Of a stretch of DNA of 64,000 bases, positions 33,998-41,969 are shown one piece after another. A program made the translations under genes and the position numbers. Under the pieces are notes generated by a model, which was given only the letters and a program-made list of their open reading frames with translations, was not told where the DNA came from and did not search any database. Source of the stretch: Zhihengliuella halotolerans. Lineage in GTDB: Bacteria > Actinomycetota > Actinomycetes > Actinomycetales > Micrococcaceae. Where the stretch lies: the NCBI RefSeq assembly GCF_004217565.1, contig NZ_SHLA01000001.1, forward strand, positions 186,001 to 250,000. The letters run 5' to 3'. Numbering within the stretch: position 1 is the first letter of the stretch; the number at the start of each line of letters is the position of its first letter.

Positions 33998-35089
33998 ATG
34001 GCCTATCAATCCACCGCCGTGACCGTGCGCGAGCCGTTGCGTTTGGCCGTCATTGGCACCGGCTGGATCGGCGCCTTCCACGCCCGCACCGTGGCCGAGC
34101 ACCTGAACGACGCCGTCTTGCACGCGGTCGCGGACCCGGCCCCGGGGCGGGCCGCCGCACTGGCGGCCGAACTCGGCTGCCCGAACTTCACCGAGGACAT
34201 CGCCGATGTCTTCGCCGACGATCGGGTCGACGCCGTGATCATCGCGGCACCCTCCACGGTGCATGCGAGTCTCATCGCGCAGGCCGCCGCCGCGGGCAAA
34301 CACATCTTCTGCGAGAAGCCGACCGCGCATTCGTTGACCGAGCTCGATGCCTCACTGGAGGCTGTTGCGCGAGCGAAGGTCGTGCTGCAGGTCGGTTTCA
34401 ATCGCCGCTTCTCCAAGGACTTCGCACGTGCGGCACAGCAGATCTCCACCGGAGCCATCGGCACCCCGCAGCTCATGCGATCGCTCACGCGCGACCCTCA
34501 GGTTTCGGGCGGGCTGCCGGGCGCGGAAAAGATCCGCACTCACGTCATCTTCACCGAGACCTTGATCCACGACTTCGACACGCTGAACTGGTTGAACCCG
34601 GGCGCCGAGGTGACCGAAGTGCACGTCATGGCCGACGCGCTCGTGGCACCCGAATTCCGTGAGAACGGACTCCTGGACACCGCAGTGGTGACGATGCGCT
34701 ACTCAAATGGAGCGATCGCGGTTGCCGAAGCGAATTTCTCCGCCAGCTACGGGTACGACGTCCGCGGTGAAGTGTTCGGTTCGTCCGGCATGGTGCAAGC
34801 CGGTCACCCGGCACAGCTGAGCACCGCCACCTTCGACGCCCAGGGCGAGCATCGGCCCACGGAACGGCTAAACATCGAGCTGTTCGCCGACGCCTACCGC
34901 GACCAGCTGGCCGTCTTCGCGCGCAAAGTGCGCGGCCTGCGGGACGGAACTCCGGGTGCCGATCTCGCGGTCCCGGGCGGCGGCGACGCGCGTGCGGCGC
35001 TGGCCGTGGCTCTGGCGGCGTTGGAGTCGGTCGAAAGCGGCCTGCCGGTGCGCCTCGACGCCGCAACGCGCCTGGCGGTGCAAGCATGA
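33998..35089 (+). CDS. Gfo/Idh/MocA dehydrogenase (second IolG-like copy)
   Basis: A 363-residue protein with the Rossmann motif VIGTGWIGAFHART (about residues 19-32), VIIAAPSTVHASLI, the lysine segment FCEKPTAHS near residue 104 and HDFDTLNWLN near residue 192. AGGAG lies 7 nt before the ATG. It oxidises a hydroxyl of a sugar or cyclitol with NAD(P); the substrate is not readable. The divergent LacI gene and the downstream isomerase make a small self-contained catabolic unit. An inositol or scyllo-inositol dehydrogenase or a glycoside 3-dehydrogenase are the main options. Confidence 0.88.
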   Translation: MAYQSTAVTVREPLRLAVIGTGWIGAFHARTVAEHLNDAVLHAVADPAPGRAAALAAELGCPNFTEDIADVFADDRVDAVIIAAPSTVHASLIAQAAAAGKHIFCEKPTAHSLTELDASLEAVARAKVVLQVGFNRRFSKDFARAAQQISTGAIGTPQLMRSLTRDPQVSGGLPGAEKIRTHVIFTETLIHDFDTLNWLNPGAEVTEVHVMADALVAPEFRENGLLDTAVVTMRYSNGAIAVAEANFSASYGYDVRGEVFGSSGMVQAGHPAQLSTATFDAQGEHRPTERLNIELFADAYRDQLAVFARKVRGLRDGTPGADLAVPGGGDARAALAVALAALESVESGLPVRLDAATRLAVQA

Positions 35090-35877
35090 GCCGGTCGCTG
35101 TCCGTCTGCGCCGAAATGGTGTTCCTCGACCTGCCCTTCGTCGATCGCGTCGAACGTCTGCACGCGGCCGGCTTCGAAGTCGACCTGTGGGACGCGAGAG
35201 ACAAGGACATTGAAACACTGCGCGGGACCGGAGCAGCCTTCGGCTCGATGACCGGCTACAGCGACGGCAGTCTGTGCGACCCTGATTCGGCGCAGCGCGT
35301 GGTGGACAGCGCGAGGGAACTGATCCCGGTGGCGCAGCGGCTGGGAATCGAGCGGTTGGTGGTGCATCCGGCACGGCTGATCGACGGGCAGGCGGCGTCC
35401 CCGCGGTACCGGAGCACTGGTGAGATGTGGTTGACCGCCCAGCGCACCCTGGACAAGCTAGCCGACCTCGGTGAACAGCATGGGGTGACGTTCCTGCTGG
35501 AGAACCTGAACACGGTGCTGGACCACCCCGGAATCCCCCTGGCTAGAGCCAAGGACACCCGGGCGCTCGTCGCTGCGGTGGACCGCCCGAACGTGAAAAT
35601 GATGCTCGACCTGTATCACGCGCAGATCGGGGAGGGAAACCTCATCGAGCTCGCGCGGGACTCGCTGCCGCACATCGGCGGGATCCAAGTTGCTGACGTC
35701 CCCGGTCGTTGTGAGCCGGGGACCGGGGAAATCAACTACGGGGCTGTCGCAGGAGCCTTGAGCGCGGCGGGGTATTCGGGTCCGGTGGGCATGGAAGCCT
35801 ACGCGAGTTCGGATTCCGAGGCGGCGCTGGCGGCTTTCGCCCAGGCCTTCGCCCCGTGGACCAAGGCCTTGGCGTAG
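35086..35877 (+). CDS. Hydroxypyruvate isomerase-like TIM-barrel protein
   Basis: A 263-residue xylose-isomerase-like barrel of the Hyi/IolI/OtnI kind. Metal-site glutamates are visible in FLLENLNTV (about residue 141) and GMEAYAS (about residue 242), with DLYHAQIGEGNL and IQVADVPGRCEPGTGEINY between them, the last being characteristic of Hyi-type enzymes. ATG 35086 overlaps the dehydrogenase stop, so both are translated together. It probably isomerises the keto product of the dehydrogenase; the substrate is inferred only from context. Confidence 0.85.
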   Translation: MSRSLSVCAEMVFLDLPFVDRVERLHAAGFEVDLWDARDKDIETLRGTGAAFGSMTGYSDGSLCDPDSAQRVVDSARELIPVAQRLGIERLVVHPARLIDGQAASPRYRSTGEMWLTAQRTLDKLADLGEQHGVTFLLENLNTVLDHPGIPLARAKDTRALVAAVDRPNVKMMLDLYHAQIGEGNLIELARDSLPHIGGIQVADVPGRCEPGTGEINYGAVAGALSAAGYSGPVGMEAYASSDSEAALAAFAQAFAPWTKALA

Positions 35878-35920
35878 GGATCGGCGCCCCGACGCGCGCC
35901 GTCCGGTGGCTCAGGACAGA

Positions 35921-35965
35921 ACGACGCCGGCTCCCACCCCGCGCGAGGGTGGGAGCCGGCGTCGT
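35921..35965. terminator. Bidirectional terminator between the isomerase gene and iolB
   Basis: A perfect 19-bp stem (ACGACGCCGGCTCCCACCC and its complement) with a 7-nt loop, between convergent genes. It is the strongest hairpin seen in the window. Confidence 0.9.
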
Positions 35966-35977
35966 CCTGGCTGTGTA

Positions 35978-36883
35978 TCAGGCCGTGAACGGCAGGCGCG
36001 GGTCGATGTCCAGGCTCTCCCACGTCTGGCGGACCCAGCCGTGGTGCGGGTCGTCGGAGATGAGCCACTCGCGGACCGGGCCCGGCCCGGCCATGACGTT
36101 CAGGTAGTAGAGGTCGTACCCCGGCGAAGCCATCGCCGGGCCGTGCCAGCCGTAGGGGACCAGGACGACGTCGCCCGAGCGGACCTCCGTAGCCACGTCG
36201 ATCGGGCGCTCGTCGGAGGCGTACACGCGCTGGTAGCCGTGCGAGTCGGCGGTGCCCGACGTCCGGACGGCCTCCGGCGCGTCGGCCGAGACGCGGGTCT
36301 CGAAGTAGTAGATCTCCTCGAGCTGCGTTTCCCCTTCCTTCTCCTCGTCGTGCTTGTGGGGAGGGTAGGAGGACCAGTTGCTCGACGGGGTGATGACCTC
36401 GCACACGATGAAGCGGTCGGCCTCGAGGGTAGCGGGCGTGCCGAAGTTCTGCACCTGCCGCGAGGACTGGCCGGCGCCGCGCAGCTCGACCGGGATGTCC
36501 TCCTTGCGCAGGTGGCGGACCGGAAATTCGGCCTTCGCCGGTGCGGACGCGATCGCGAGCCGGCCTCCGCCGCGCGCGGTGATCGTCGCTGCGGCCTCGA
36601 TGCCGGTGTAGAGCACGTCGGCGGTGCCGTGGAAGACGGACTCGCGGCCGGCAAGCGAGTAGGTCGTCCCATCGACGGTGACGTCGTAGTCGCCGCTGAG
36701 GGGGATGACGATGCGCTCCTCGGGTGCGGCGTCGAGGGTGACGCTGTCCCCGTCGGCGAAGTCGCCGGCGCGTAGTCCGGTGTGTTTCCAACCGTCGACG
36801 ACGGTCGTGGAGTCATGGGCGCCGAGCGAGCAGAACCAGGGGCCCTGCGGAGCCTGGCCGGCCCGGTAGATCCATTCAGTCAC
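35978..36883 (-). CDS. iolB: 5-deoxy-glucuronate isomerase
   Basis: GTG 36883 gives the usual IolB start (TEWIYRAGQAPQGPW) and has GAGG 8 nt upstream; a TTG 12 nt earlier is the alternative. The 301-residue protein is a double-cupin metal enzyme that turns 5-deoxy-glucuronate into 2-deoxy-5-keto-gluconate, between IolD and IolC. Histidine and glutamate metal-site candidates are in SSYPPHKHDEE and the second-cupin segment VPYGWHGPAMASPGYDLYY. It sits apart from the other iol genes and follows the GntR gene on the same strand, 34 nt after its stop. Confidence 0.93.
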   Translation of the reverse strand: MTEWIYRAGQAPQGPWFCSLGAHDSTTVVDGWKHTGLRAGDFADGDSVTLDAAPEERIVIPLSGDYDVTVDGTTYSLAGRESVFHGTADVLYTGIEAAATITARGGGRLAIASAPAKAEFPVRHLRKEDIPVELRGAGQSSRQVQNFGTPATLEADRFIVCEVITPSSNWSSYPPHKHDEEKEGETQLEEIYYFETRVSADAPEAVRTSGTADSHGYQRVYASDERPIDVATEVRSGDVVLVPYGWHGPAMASPGYDLYYLNVMAGPGPVREWLISDDPHHGWVRQTWESLDIDPRLPFTA

Positions 36884-36916
36884 GTCTTGCCTCAATTCAG
36901 GTGTTGCCGGTGGTGG

Positions 36917-37651
36917 TCAGTGCTGCATGAGGGTCATCTCGAACGAGTAGCGGTCCGCCGCGTAGACGTGGTGTCCGGTCTCGACGGTTCTGCCCTGATC
37001 GTCCGTCGCTGTGCGCTCCATCGTCACGACGGCCTCGCGTGGGGCCATCTCCAAGAGCTCGGCCTGCTGGCGGGTCGCCAGCGCGGCGCCTATGCGCTGG
37101 TGGGCCAGGTGGAAGGTCACACCGAGCCCGCGCAGGACGTCGTACAGTCCGCGCGCGGCGAGGTCCTCCTCCTCGATGCTGCCGAACGTCGCCGGAACCC
37201 AGTTCTCCATGACGGCCAGCGGCTTGCCGTCCACCGAGCGCAGGCGCAGCATGTGGTACGCGTCGGCGCCGGCCTCGAGCCCGAGGCGCTCGGCCACGTC
37301 CGCAGGCGCCACTGTGACTCCGAACTCGATGACCGTCGTCGTGGGGTGCGATCCCGACTTCGTCAGGTCGTCGTGCAGGCTCGAGAGCTGCAGCGGTCGG
37401 CGCACATTCGGTGCCACGACCTGCGTGCCCACACCCCGCTTGCGCACCAGCAGGCCGGCGCGCACGAGCTCGTCCATGGCCTTGCGCATCGTCGGCCGGG
37501 ACAGCCCCAGTTGCCGGGCGAGCTCGATCTCGTTCTCGAGCTTGGTCCCCGGCGGCAGTTCGCCCGCGTTGACGGCTGCCTCGAACCCCTGGACCACCTG
37601 GTGGTAGAGCGGTACGGGGGAGTCCTTGGAGATCTTGAGGTTCAGTGCCAC
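36917..37651 (-). CDS. iolR: GntR-family regulator, probable IolR
   Basis: GTG 37651, with GGGAG 7 nt upstream, gives a 244-residue HutC-type GntR regulator. The ATG at 37690 is rejected because it lies inside the operator. The winged helix spans about residues 8-75 (SPVPLYHQVVQGFE, GTKLENEIELARQLGLSRPT, LVRKRGVGTQVV) and a UTRA sensor domain about 95-240. The gene precedes iolB and carries its own boxes upstream. Because those boxes fit the C. glutamicum IolR motif and recur before iolT and iolC, this is probably the master repressor of inositol genes. Confidence 0.85.
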   Translation of the reverse strand: MALNLKISKDSPVPLYHQVVQGFEAAVNAGELPPGTKLENEIELARQLGLSRPTMRKAMDELVRAGLLVRKRGVGTQVVAPNVRRPLQLSSLHDDLTKSGSHPTTTVIEFGVTVAPADVAERLGLEAGADAYHMLRLRSVDGKPLAVMENWVPATFGSIEEEDLAARGLYDVLRGLGVTFHLAHQRIGAALATRQQAELLEMAPREAVVTMERTATDDQGRTVETGHHVYAADRYSFEMTLMQH

Positions 37652-37679
37652 AGCGCCACTCCCGCAGTTGATGTAAATG

Positions 37680-37689
37680 TGTCCTGACA
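37680..37689. promoter_or_regulatory. IolR-type box at the GntR gene
   Basis: TGTCCTGACA, a palindrome with a 2-bp centre, identical to the box before iolC. It is adjacent to a minus-strand TAGAAT hexamer, fitting autorepression of the GntR gene. Confidence 0.7.
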
Positions 37690-37744
37690 TTCTATCAACC
37701 AACATAAGTGAAGTACATCACCGATGGTTTCTACAATGTAAGTA

Positions 37745-37754
37745 TGTCGTGACA
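37745..37754. promoter_or_regulatory. Second IolR-type box before the ABC transporter operon
   Basis: TGTCGTGACA differs from the other box only at the centre. It lies just upstream of TTGACA (37760-37765), a candidate -35 for the plus-strand ABC operon; the -10 (AAGGAT after 17 nt) is poor. Confidence 0.6.
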
Positions 37755-37900
37755 TTCTATTGACAATGTGATCTACGTCATCAAGGATGGTGGTCACCGG
37801 AACGCGAACTTGTTCCCGTCAACTCGCCGGCGTCTCACTGCCGAGACGCCGTTCGGGCGACCCTTCGCCTGAAACTGCTCATCGAATGAGGAAGTACGAC

Positions 37901-38902
37901 ATGAATCAGAACAGCTCCTGGCGCCGCCCCTTGGCCGCCGTACTACTCGTCCCACTTCTGACCCTCGCCGCGTGTTCGTCGTCGGGCGGGCGGGAGGTTC
38001 CAGCCGGAGACGACGCCGGTACTGCCGGCCAGACCGCCACGACCGAGGCGATGAAGATCGGTTTTGTCACCCATGCCGTCCCCGGGGACACGTTCTGGGA
38101 TATCGTCCGCGCCGGCGCCGAGGAAGCCGCTGCCAAGGACAACGTCGAACTGGTCTACGCCTCGGATCCCGAGGGAGGCCGGCAGGCCCGCCTCGTCCAG
38201 CAGTACATCGACCAGGACGTGGACGGCATCGCCGTGACCATGGCCAAGCCCGAGGCCATGAAGGACGTCATCGCGGCCGCCGGCGCCGCCGGCATCCCGG
38301 TCGTCTCCCTCAACGCCGGTGAGGAGAAGGCCCTCGAGTACGGCGCGTTCACCCACTTCGGCCAGGACGAGGCAGTGGCGGGCGAGGCCGCCGGCACGGC
38401 GCTGGAGGAAGCCGGCGTCACACACCCGATCTGCGTCATCCAGGAGCAGGGTCACGTCGGTCTCGAAGCCCGTTGCGCCGGCATCAAGTCCGTGCTCCCG
38501 GATACCGAGAACCTCTACGTGCAGGGCACCGACATGACCCAGGTCGCCGCCACGGCCACCGCCGAGCTCCAGTCCAACTCCGACGCCGATGCGATCGTGG
38601 GTCTGGGCGGACCGTTCACGATGACACTGCTCGACGCCGCGAAGGACACGGGGGCGGACGTCCAGGTCGCGTCGTTCGATCTCAACGAGGAGCTGGCGGG
38701 CGCTATCGCCGACGGGGACGTGCTCTTCACGATCGACCAGCAGCCGTGGCTGCAGGGCTACATGGCCGTCGACTCCCTCTGGCAGAACCACCGCGGAGGC
38801 TTCGAGCTCGGCGGCGGGGTCGCCACGCTGACCGGCCCGAGCGTCATCGATTCCTCCAACGTGGAGGCCGTGCAGCAGTTCGCGGCGGAGGGCGTCCGAT
38901 GA
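37901..38902 (+). CDS. Ribose/inositol-type ABC substrate-binding lipoprotein
   Basis: ATG 37901 follows GAGGA at 8 nt. The 333-residue protein has a lipoprotein signal ending in LLTLAACSSSG, so the cysteine near residue 21 would be lipidated and anchor it outside the membrane. The mature part is a periplasmic-binding fold of the RbsB type: IGFVTHAVPGDTFWDIVRAG near residue 49, VDGIAVTMAKPEAM near 105, GLGGPFTMTLLDAA and FTIDQQPWLQGYMAV near 286. The GntR boxes upstream and the IolG-like gene at the end of the operon point to inositol or a similar cyclitol as ligand (inference). Confidence 0.9.
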   Translation: MNQNSSWRRPLAAVLLVPLLTLAACSSSGGREVPAGDDAGTAGQTATTEAMKIGFVTHAVPGDTFWDIVRAGAEEAAAKDNVELVYASDPEGGRQARLVQQYIDQDVDGIAVTMAKPEAMKDVIAAAGAAGIPVVSLNAGEEKALEYGAFTHFGQDEAVAGEAAGTALEEAGVTHPICVIQEQGHVGLEARCAGIKSVLPDTENLYVQGTDMTQVAATATAELQSNSDADAIVGLGGPFTMTLLDAAKDTGADVQVASFDLNEELAGAIADGDVLFTIDQQPWLQGYMAVDSLWQNHRGGFELGGGVATLTGPSVIDSSNVEAVQQFAAEGVR

Positions 38903-39960
38903 GCGCCGCACCGAAAACGGCGTCACCGGAGGTGCCACGGGTGGTCGACGAGCGGGTGGCCAAGCGCTCGGTCATCGGTCAGCTGATGAGTCGCCCAGAA
39001 GTCGGCGCCCTCGTCGGAGCGGTCGCCGTCTTCGTGTTCTTCTCGATCGTCGCGCCGACCTTCAGCCAGCCGACCTCCATCGCCACGGTCCTCTACGGGG
39101 CGTCGACGATCGGCATCATGGTCGTCGGAGTATCGCTGCTGATGATCGGCGGCGAATTCGATCTCTCGACCGGCGTCGCCGTCGTCTCCTCCGCGCTCAT
39201 GGCCTCGCTGTTCAGCTGGTACTTCGTCACCAACGTCTGGGTCGGCGTCGTCGTCGCCCTGATCCTGTCGCTGGCCATCGGCTGCATCAACGGGCTGATC
39301 CTGATTCGCACCAAACTGCCGAGCTTCATCGTCACACTGGCCATGTTCCTCATGCTCACCGGGCTGAATCTGGCGCTCACGCGGTTGATCGGCGGTTCCG
39401 TCTCCTCCCCGTCGATCTCCGAGATGGACGGTTTCGGGGCGGCGAAAGCCGTCTTCGCGTCGACGATCCCCGTGTTCGGTGTGCCGATCAGGATCACGGT
39501 TGTCTATTGGATCCTGCTGGTGATCATCGCCACGCACCTGTTGATGCGCACCCGCGTGGGCAACTGGATCTTCGCGGTCGGCGGCGACCAGCACGCGGCC
39601 CGCGCCGTGGGTGTGCCCGTGGTCGGCACCAAGATCGGCCTCTTCATGGGTGTCGGCTTCTGCGCCTGGCTGCTCGGCATGCACAACCTGTTCGCCTTCA
39701 ACACGGTGCAGTCGGGTGAGGGCGTCGGCAACGAATTCCTGTACATCATCGGCGCCGTGATCGGCGGCTGCCTGCTGACCGGCGGCTACGGCTCGGCGAT
39801 CGGTGGCGCCATCGGCGCCCTGATCTTCGGCATGGCTTCAGCCGGAATCGTCTATGCGCAGTGGAACCCCGACTGGTTCAAGTTCTTCCTGGGGTTGATG
39901 CTGCTGCTGGCAACCATCGTCAACATGGTCGTGAAGAAGCGCGCCGAGAGGAGCAAGTGA
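38899..39960 (+). CDS. Ribose/inositol-type ABC permease
   Basis: ATG 38899 overlaps the binding-protein stop. The 353-residue protein has about ten hydrophobic segments and the RbsC/FrcC-type motif [20 protein letters not shown] near residue 84, followed by [20 protein letters not shown] near 134 and [14 protein letters not shown] near 235. It forms the membrane channel of the importer. The stop overlaps the ATPase start. Confidence 0.92.
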   Translation: MSAAPKTASPEVPRVVDERVAKRSVIGQLMSRPEVGALVGAVAVFVFFSIVAPTFSQPTSIATVLYGASTIGIMVVGVSLLMIGGEFDLSTGVAVVSSALMASLFSWYFVTNVWVGVVVALILSLAIGCINGLILIRTKLPSFIVTLAMFLMLTGLNLALTRLIGGSVSSPSISEMDGFGAAKAVFASTIPVFGVPIRITVVYWILLVIIATHLLMRTRVGNWIFAVGGDQHAARAVGVPVVGTKIGLFMGVGFCAWLLGMHNLFAFNTVQSGEGVGNEFLYIIGAVIGGCLLTGGYGSAIGGAIGALIFGMASAGIVYAQWNPDWFKFFLGLMLLLATIVNMVVKKRAERSK

Positions 39961-40793
39961 TGATCGCCTTCACCGGAAAACCACTGATCTCGCTCGCCGG
40001 CGTGGGCAAGCGCTACGGCAGCATCATCGCCCTGCGCGACGTGGACATGGACGTCGAGGCCGGAAAAGTGACCTGCGTCCTCGGCGACAACGGCGCCGGC
40101 AAGTCCACCCTCATCAAGATCATCGCCGGTCTGCACCGGCACGACGACGGCGATCTGCTGGTCGACGGCGAGTCCACCAGCTTCCACTCGCCGCGCGAGG
40201 CGCTCGACGCCGGCATCGCGACCGTCTACCAGGATCTCGCCGTGGTGCCGTTGATGCCAGTGTGGAGAAACTTCTTCCTCGGCTCAGAGCTGACGCGTCG
40301 CATCGGGCCGCTCAAACTGCTCGACGTGGAGCGGATGAAGGAGATCACCCGCAAAGAGCTCTCGGACATGGGAATCGACCTGCGGGACGTCGAGCAGCCG
40401 ATCGGCACGCTCTCCGGCGGCGAGCGCCAGTGCGTGGCGATCGCCCGCGCGGTCTACTTCGGGGCCAAGGTCCTGATCCTGGACGAGCCGACCGCCGCTC
40501 TCGGTGTGAAACAGGCCGGCGTCGTGCTGCGCTACATTCTGCAGGCGCGGGACCGGGGCCTCGGCGTCGTCTTCATCACCCACAACCCGCATCACGCCTT
40601 CCCGGTGGGGAACCGGTTCCTGCTGCTCAAACGGGGCCGGTCGATCGGGTACTACGAGAAGGACCAGATCCATCTCGACGAGCTGACGGCCCAGATGGCC
40701 GGCGGCGCCGAGCTCCAGGAACTCGCCCACGAGCTCGAGCAGATCGGCGGACACACAGAGGAGCTCCGGACCATCCGGACGGATGCGACCTAG
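39960..40793 (+). CDS. Sugar ABC transporter ATPase, half-size (FrcA type)
   Basis: A 277-residue protein from ATG 39960, which overlaps the permease stop. It has one ATPase domain: Walker [12 protein letters not shown] near residue 41, Q-loop [10 protein letters not shown], signature [14 protein letters not shown] near 147 and Walker [12 protein letters not shown] near 168. Ribose- and inositol-type importers commonly use a fused double ATPase of about 500 residues; this is the shorter single-domain FrcA-like version, which would work as a homodimer. Confidence 0.92.
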   Translation: MIAFTGKPLISLAGVGKRYGSIIALRDVDMDVEAGKVTCVLGDNGAGKSTLIKIIAGLHRHDDGDLLVDGESTSFHSPREALDAGIATVYQDLAVVPLMPVWRNFFLGSELTRRIGPLKLLDVERMKEITRKELSDMGIDLRDVEQPIGTLSGGERQCVAIARAVYFGAKVLILDEPTAALGVKQAGVVLRYILQARDRGLGVVFITHNPHHAFPVGNRFLLLKRGRSIGYYEKDQIHLDELTAQMAGGAELQELAHELEQIGGHTEELRTIRTDAT

Positions 40794-40795
40794 CA

Positions 40796-40829
40796 CCCCT
40801 GCCGGAGGCCTCCGGGCCGCCGGCAGGGG
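40796..40829. terminator. Hairpin between the ATPase gene and the dehydrogenase gene
   Basis: CCCCTGCCGG pairs with CCGGCAGGGG across a 14-nt loop, directly after the ATPase stop. It may terminate part of the transcripts or protect the ABC message. The dehydrogenase follows 45 nt later with its own AAAGG ribosome binding site. Confidence 0.6.
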
Positions 40830-40874
40830 GACTCCTTCCCGGCCTTCCGGCCGGTTCCCTCACGAAAGGCATAG

Positions 40875-41963
40875 ATGAAAACTCTCACCCTCGGATTGGT
40901 GGGCGTCGGCCGCATCGGTCAGATGCACGCCCGCAACCTCCTCGCGGTCGGCGAGGACCTCGCTCGGCGAGACGTCCGTCTTGAGATCGTGCTCGCCGAC
41001 GTGGCCATCGACTTCGCGCGCACGGTGGCTGCCGACCTCGGCGTCCGCGCCGCCGACAGCGTCGAGGACCTGATCGCCTCCGGCGTCGACGGCCTGCTGA
41101 TCGCGACCGGCACCGCGACGCACCCGGAGCTGATCCGAGCGGGCGTCGCCGCCGGCGTGCCGGTGTTCTGCGAAAAACCGGTGTCCTCCGACGTCGTCTC
41201 GGCGCTGCCGCTGCTGCGCGAGATCGAGGCCGCCGGCGGTGTGGTCCAGATCGGCCACCAGCGGCGGTTCGACGCCGGTTACCTCGCGGCCAAGCGCGCC
41301 TATGATTCCGGAGACCTCGGTTGGATCCACGGCCTGCGCGCCGTCACCGGTGACATGTTCCCACCCGCCGTCGATTTCCTGGCCACTTCCGGCGGCTTGT
41401 TCCGCGACTGCTCCGTGCACGACTTCGACATGCTGCGCTGGCTGACGGGGCGGGAGATCGTCGAGGTCTACGCGCGCGGCTCGAACAACGGCGATCCGGC
41501 GATCGGATCGGTGGGCGACGTCGACACGGCGCTCGCCGTCTTGACGCTCGACGACGGGACGGTCGCGACGGCCTCCGCGACCCGCTACAACGGGGCCGGG
41601 CACGACGTGCGCCTGGAGATCCAGGGGTCGAACGGCTCGATCGTGGTCGGCCTCGACGACAAGAGCGCCCTGCGCTCAGCCGAGCCCGGCGTCGGCTTCC
41701 CGGCCGGCAGCCCGCACACGACGTTCGCGGAGCGCTTCCACGACGCCTACGTCGCGGAGCTCGCGGCGTTCGTCGAGGTGGTGCTGGGGGAGCGGGTCAA
41801 CCCGTGTACGCCGTTCGACGCCGTCGCCGCTTCGCTGGTCGCGGACGCCGCCCAGCTGTCTCTGCGCGACGGCGCCCCGGTCCGGGTCCCCTCGCTGGCC
41901 GCGGTGATCGACGGCACCGAGCAGCCGCTGCCGGCCGTCGGTCTGGTTCCCGCCCGCGACTAA
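40875..41963 (+). CDS. Gfo/Idh/MocA dehydrogenase (third IolG-like copy)
   Basis: A 362-residue NAD(P)-dependent dehydrogenase: LVGVGRIGQMHARNL at about residues 8-22, LLIATGTATHPELI, lysine segment FCEKPVSSD near residue 97 and HDFDMLRWLTGRE near residue 182. It looks like an inositol dehydrogenase and follows the cyclitol-type ABC importer, so it probably oxidises what that importer brings in. It ends 6 nt from the convergent VIT1-type gene. Substrate preference relative to the IolG at 28271 cannot be judged from sequence. Confidence 0.88.
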   Translation: MKTLTLGLVGVGRIGQMHARNLLAVGEDLARRDVRLEIVLADVAIDFARTVAADLGVRAADSVEDLIASGVDGLLIATGTATHPELIRAGVAAGVPVFCEKPVSSDVVSALPLLREIEAAGGVVQIGHQRRFDAGYLAAKRAYDSGDLGWIHGLRAVTGDMFPPAVDFLATSGGLFRDCSVHDFDMLRWLTGREIVEVYARGSNNGDPAIGSVGDVDTALAVLTLDDGTVATASATRYNGAGHDVRLEIQGSNGSIVVGLDDKSALRSAEPGVGFPAGSPHTTFAERFHDAYVAELAAFVEVVLGERVNPCTPFDAVAASLVADAAQLSLRDGAPVRVPSLAAVIDGTEQPLPAVGLVPARD

Positions 41964-41969
41964 TAGGAG

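Larger units (their letters stand above)
37671..37760. repeat. Imperfect 25-bp direct repeat, 65 bp apart
   Basis: The copies at 37671-37695 and 37736-37760 are identical at 22 of 25 positions. Each contains an IolR-type box followed by TTCTAT, which on the minus strand is a TAGAAT -10-like hexamer. The repeat lies between the divergent GntR gene and the ABC transporter operon. Confidence 0.75.
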
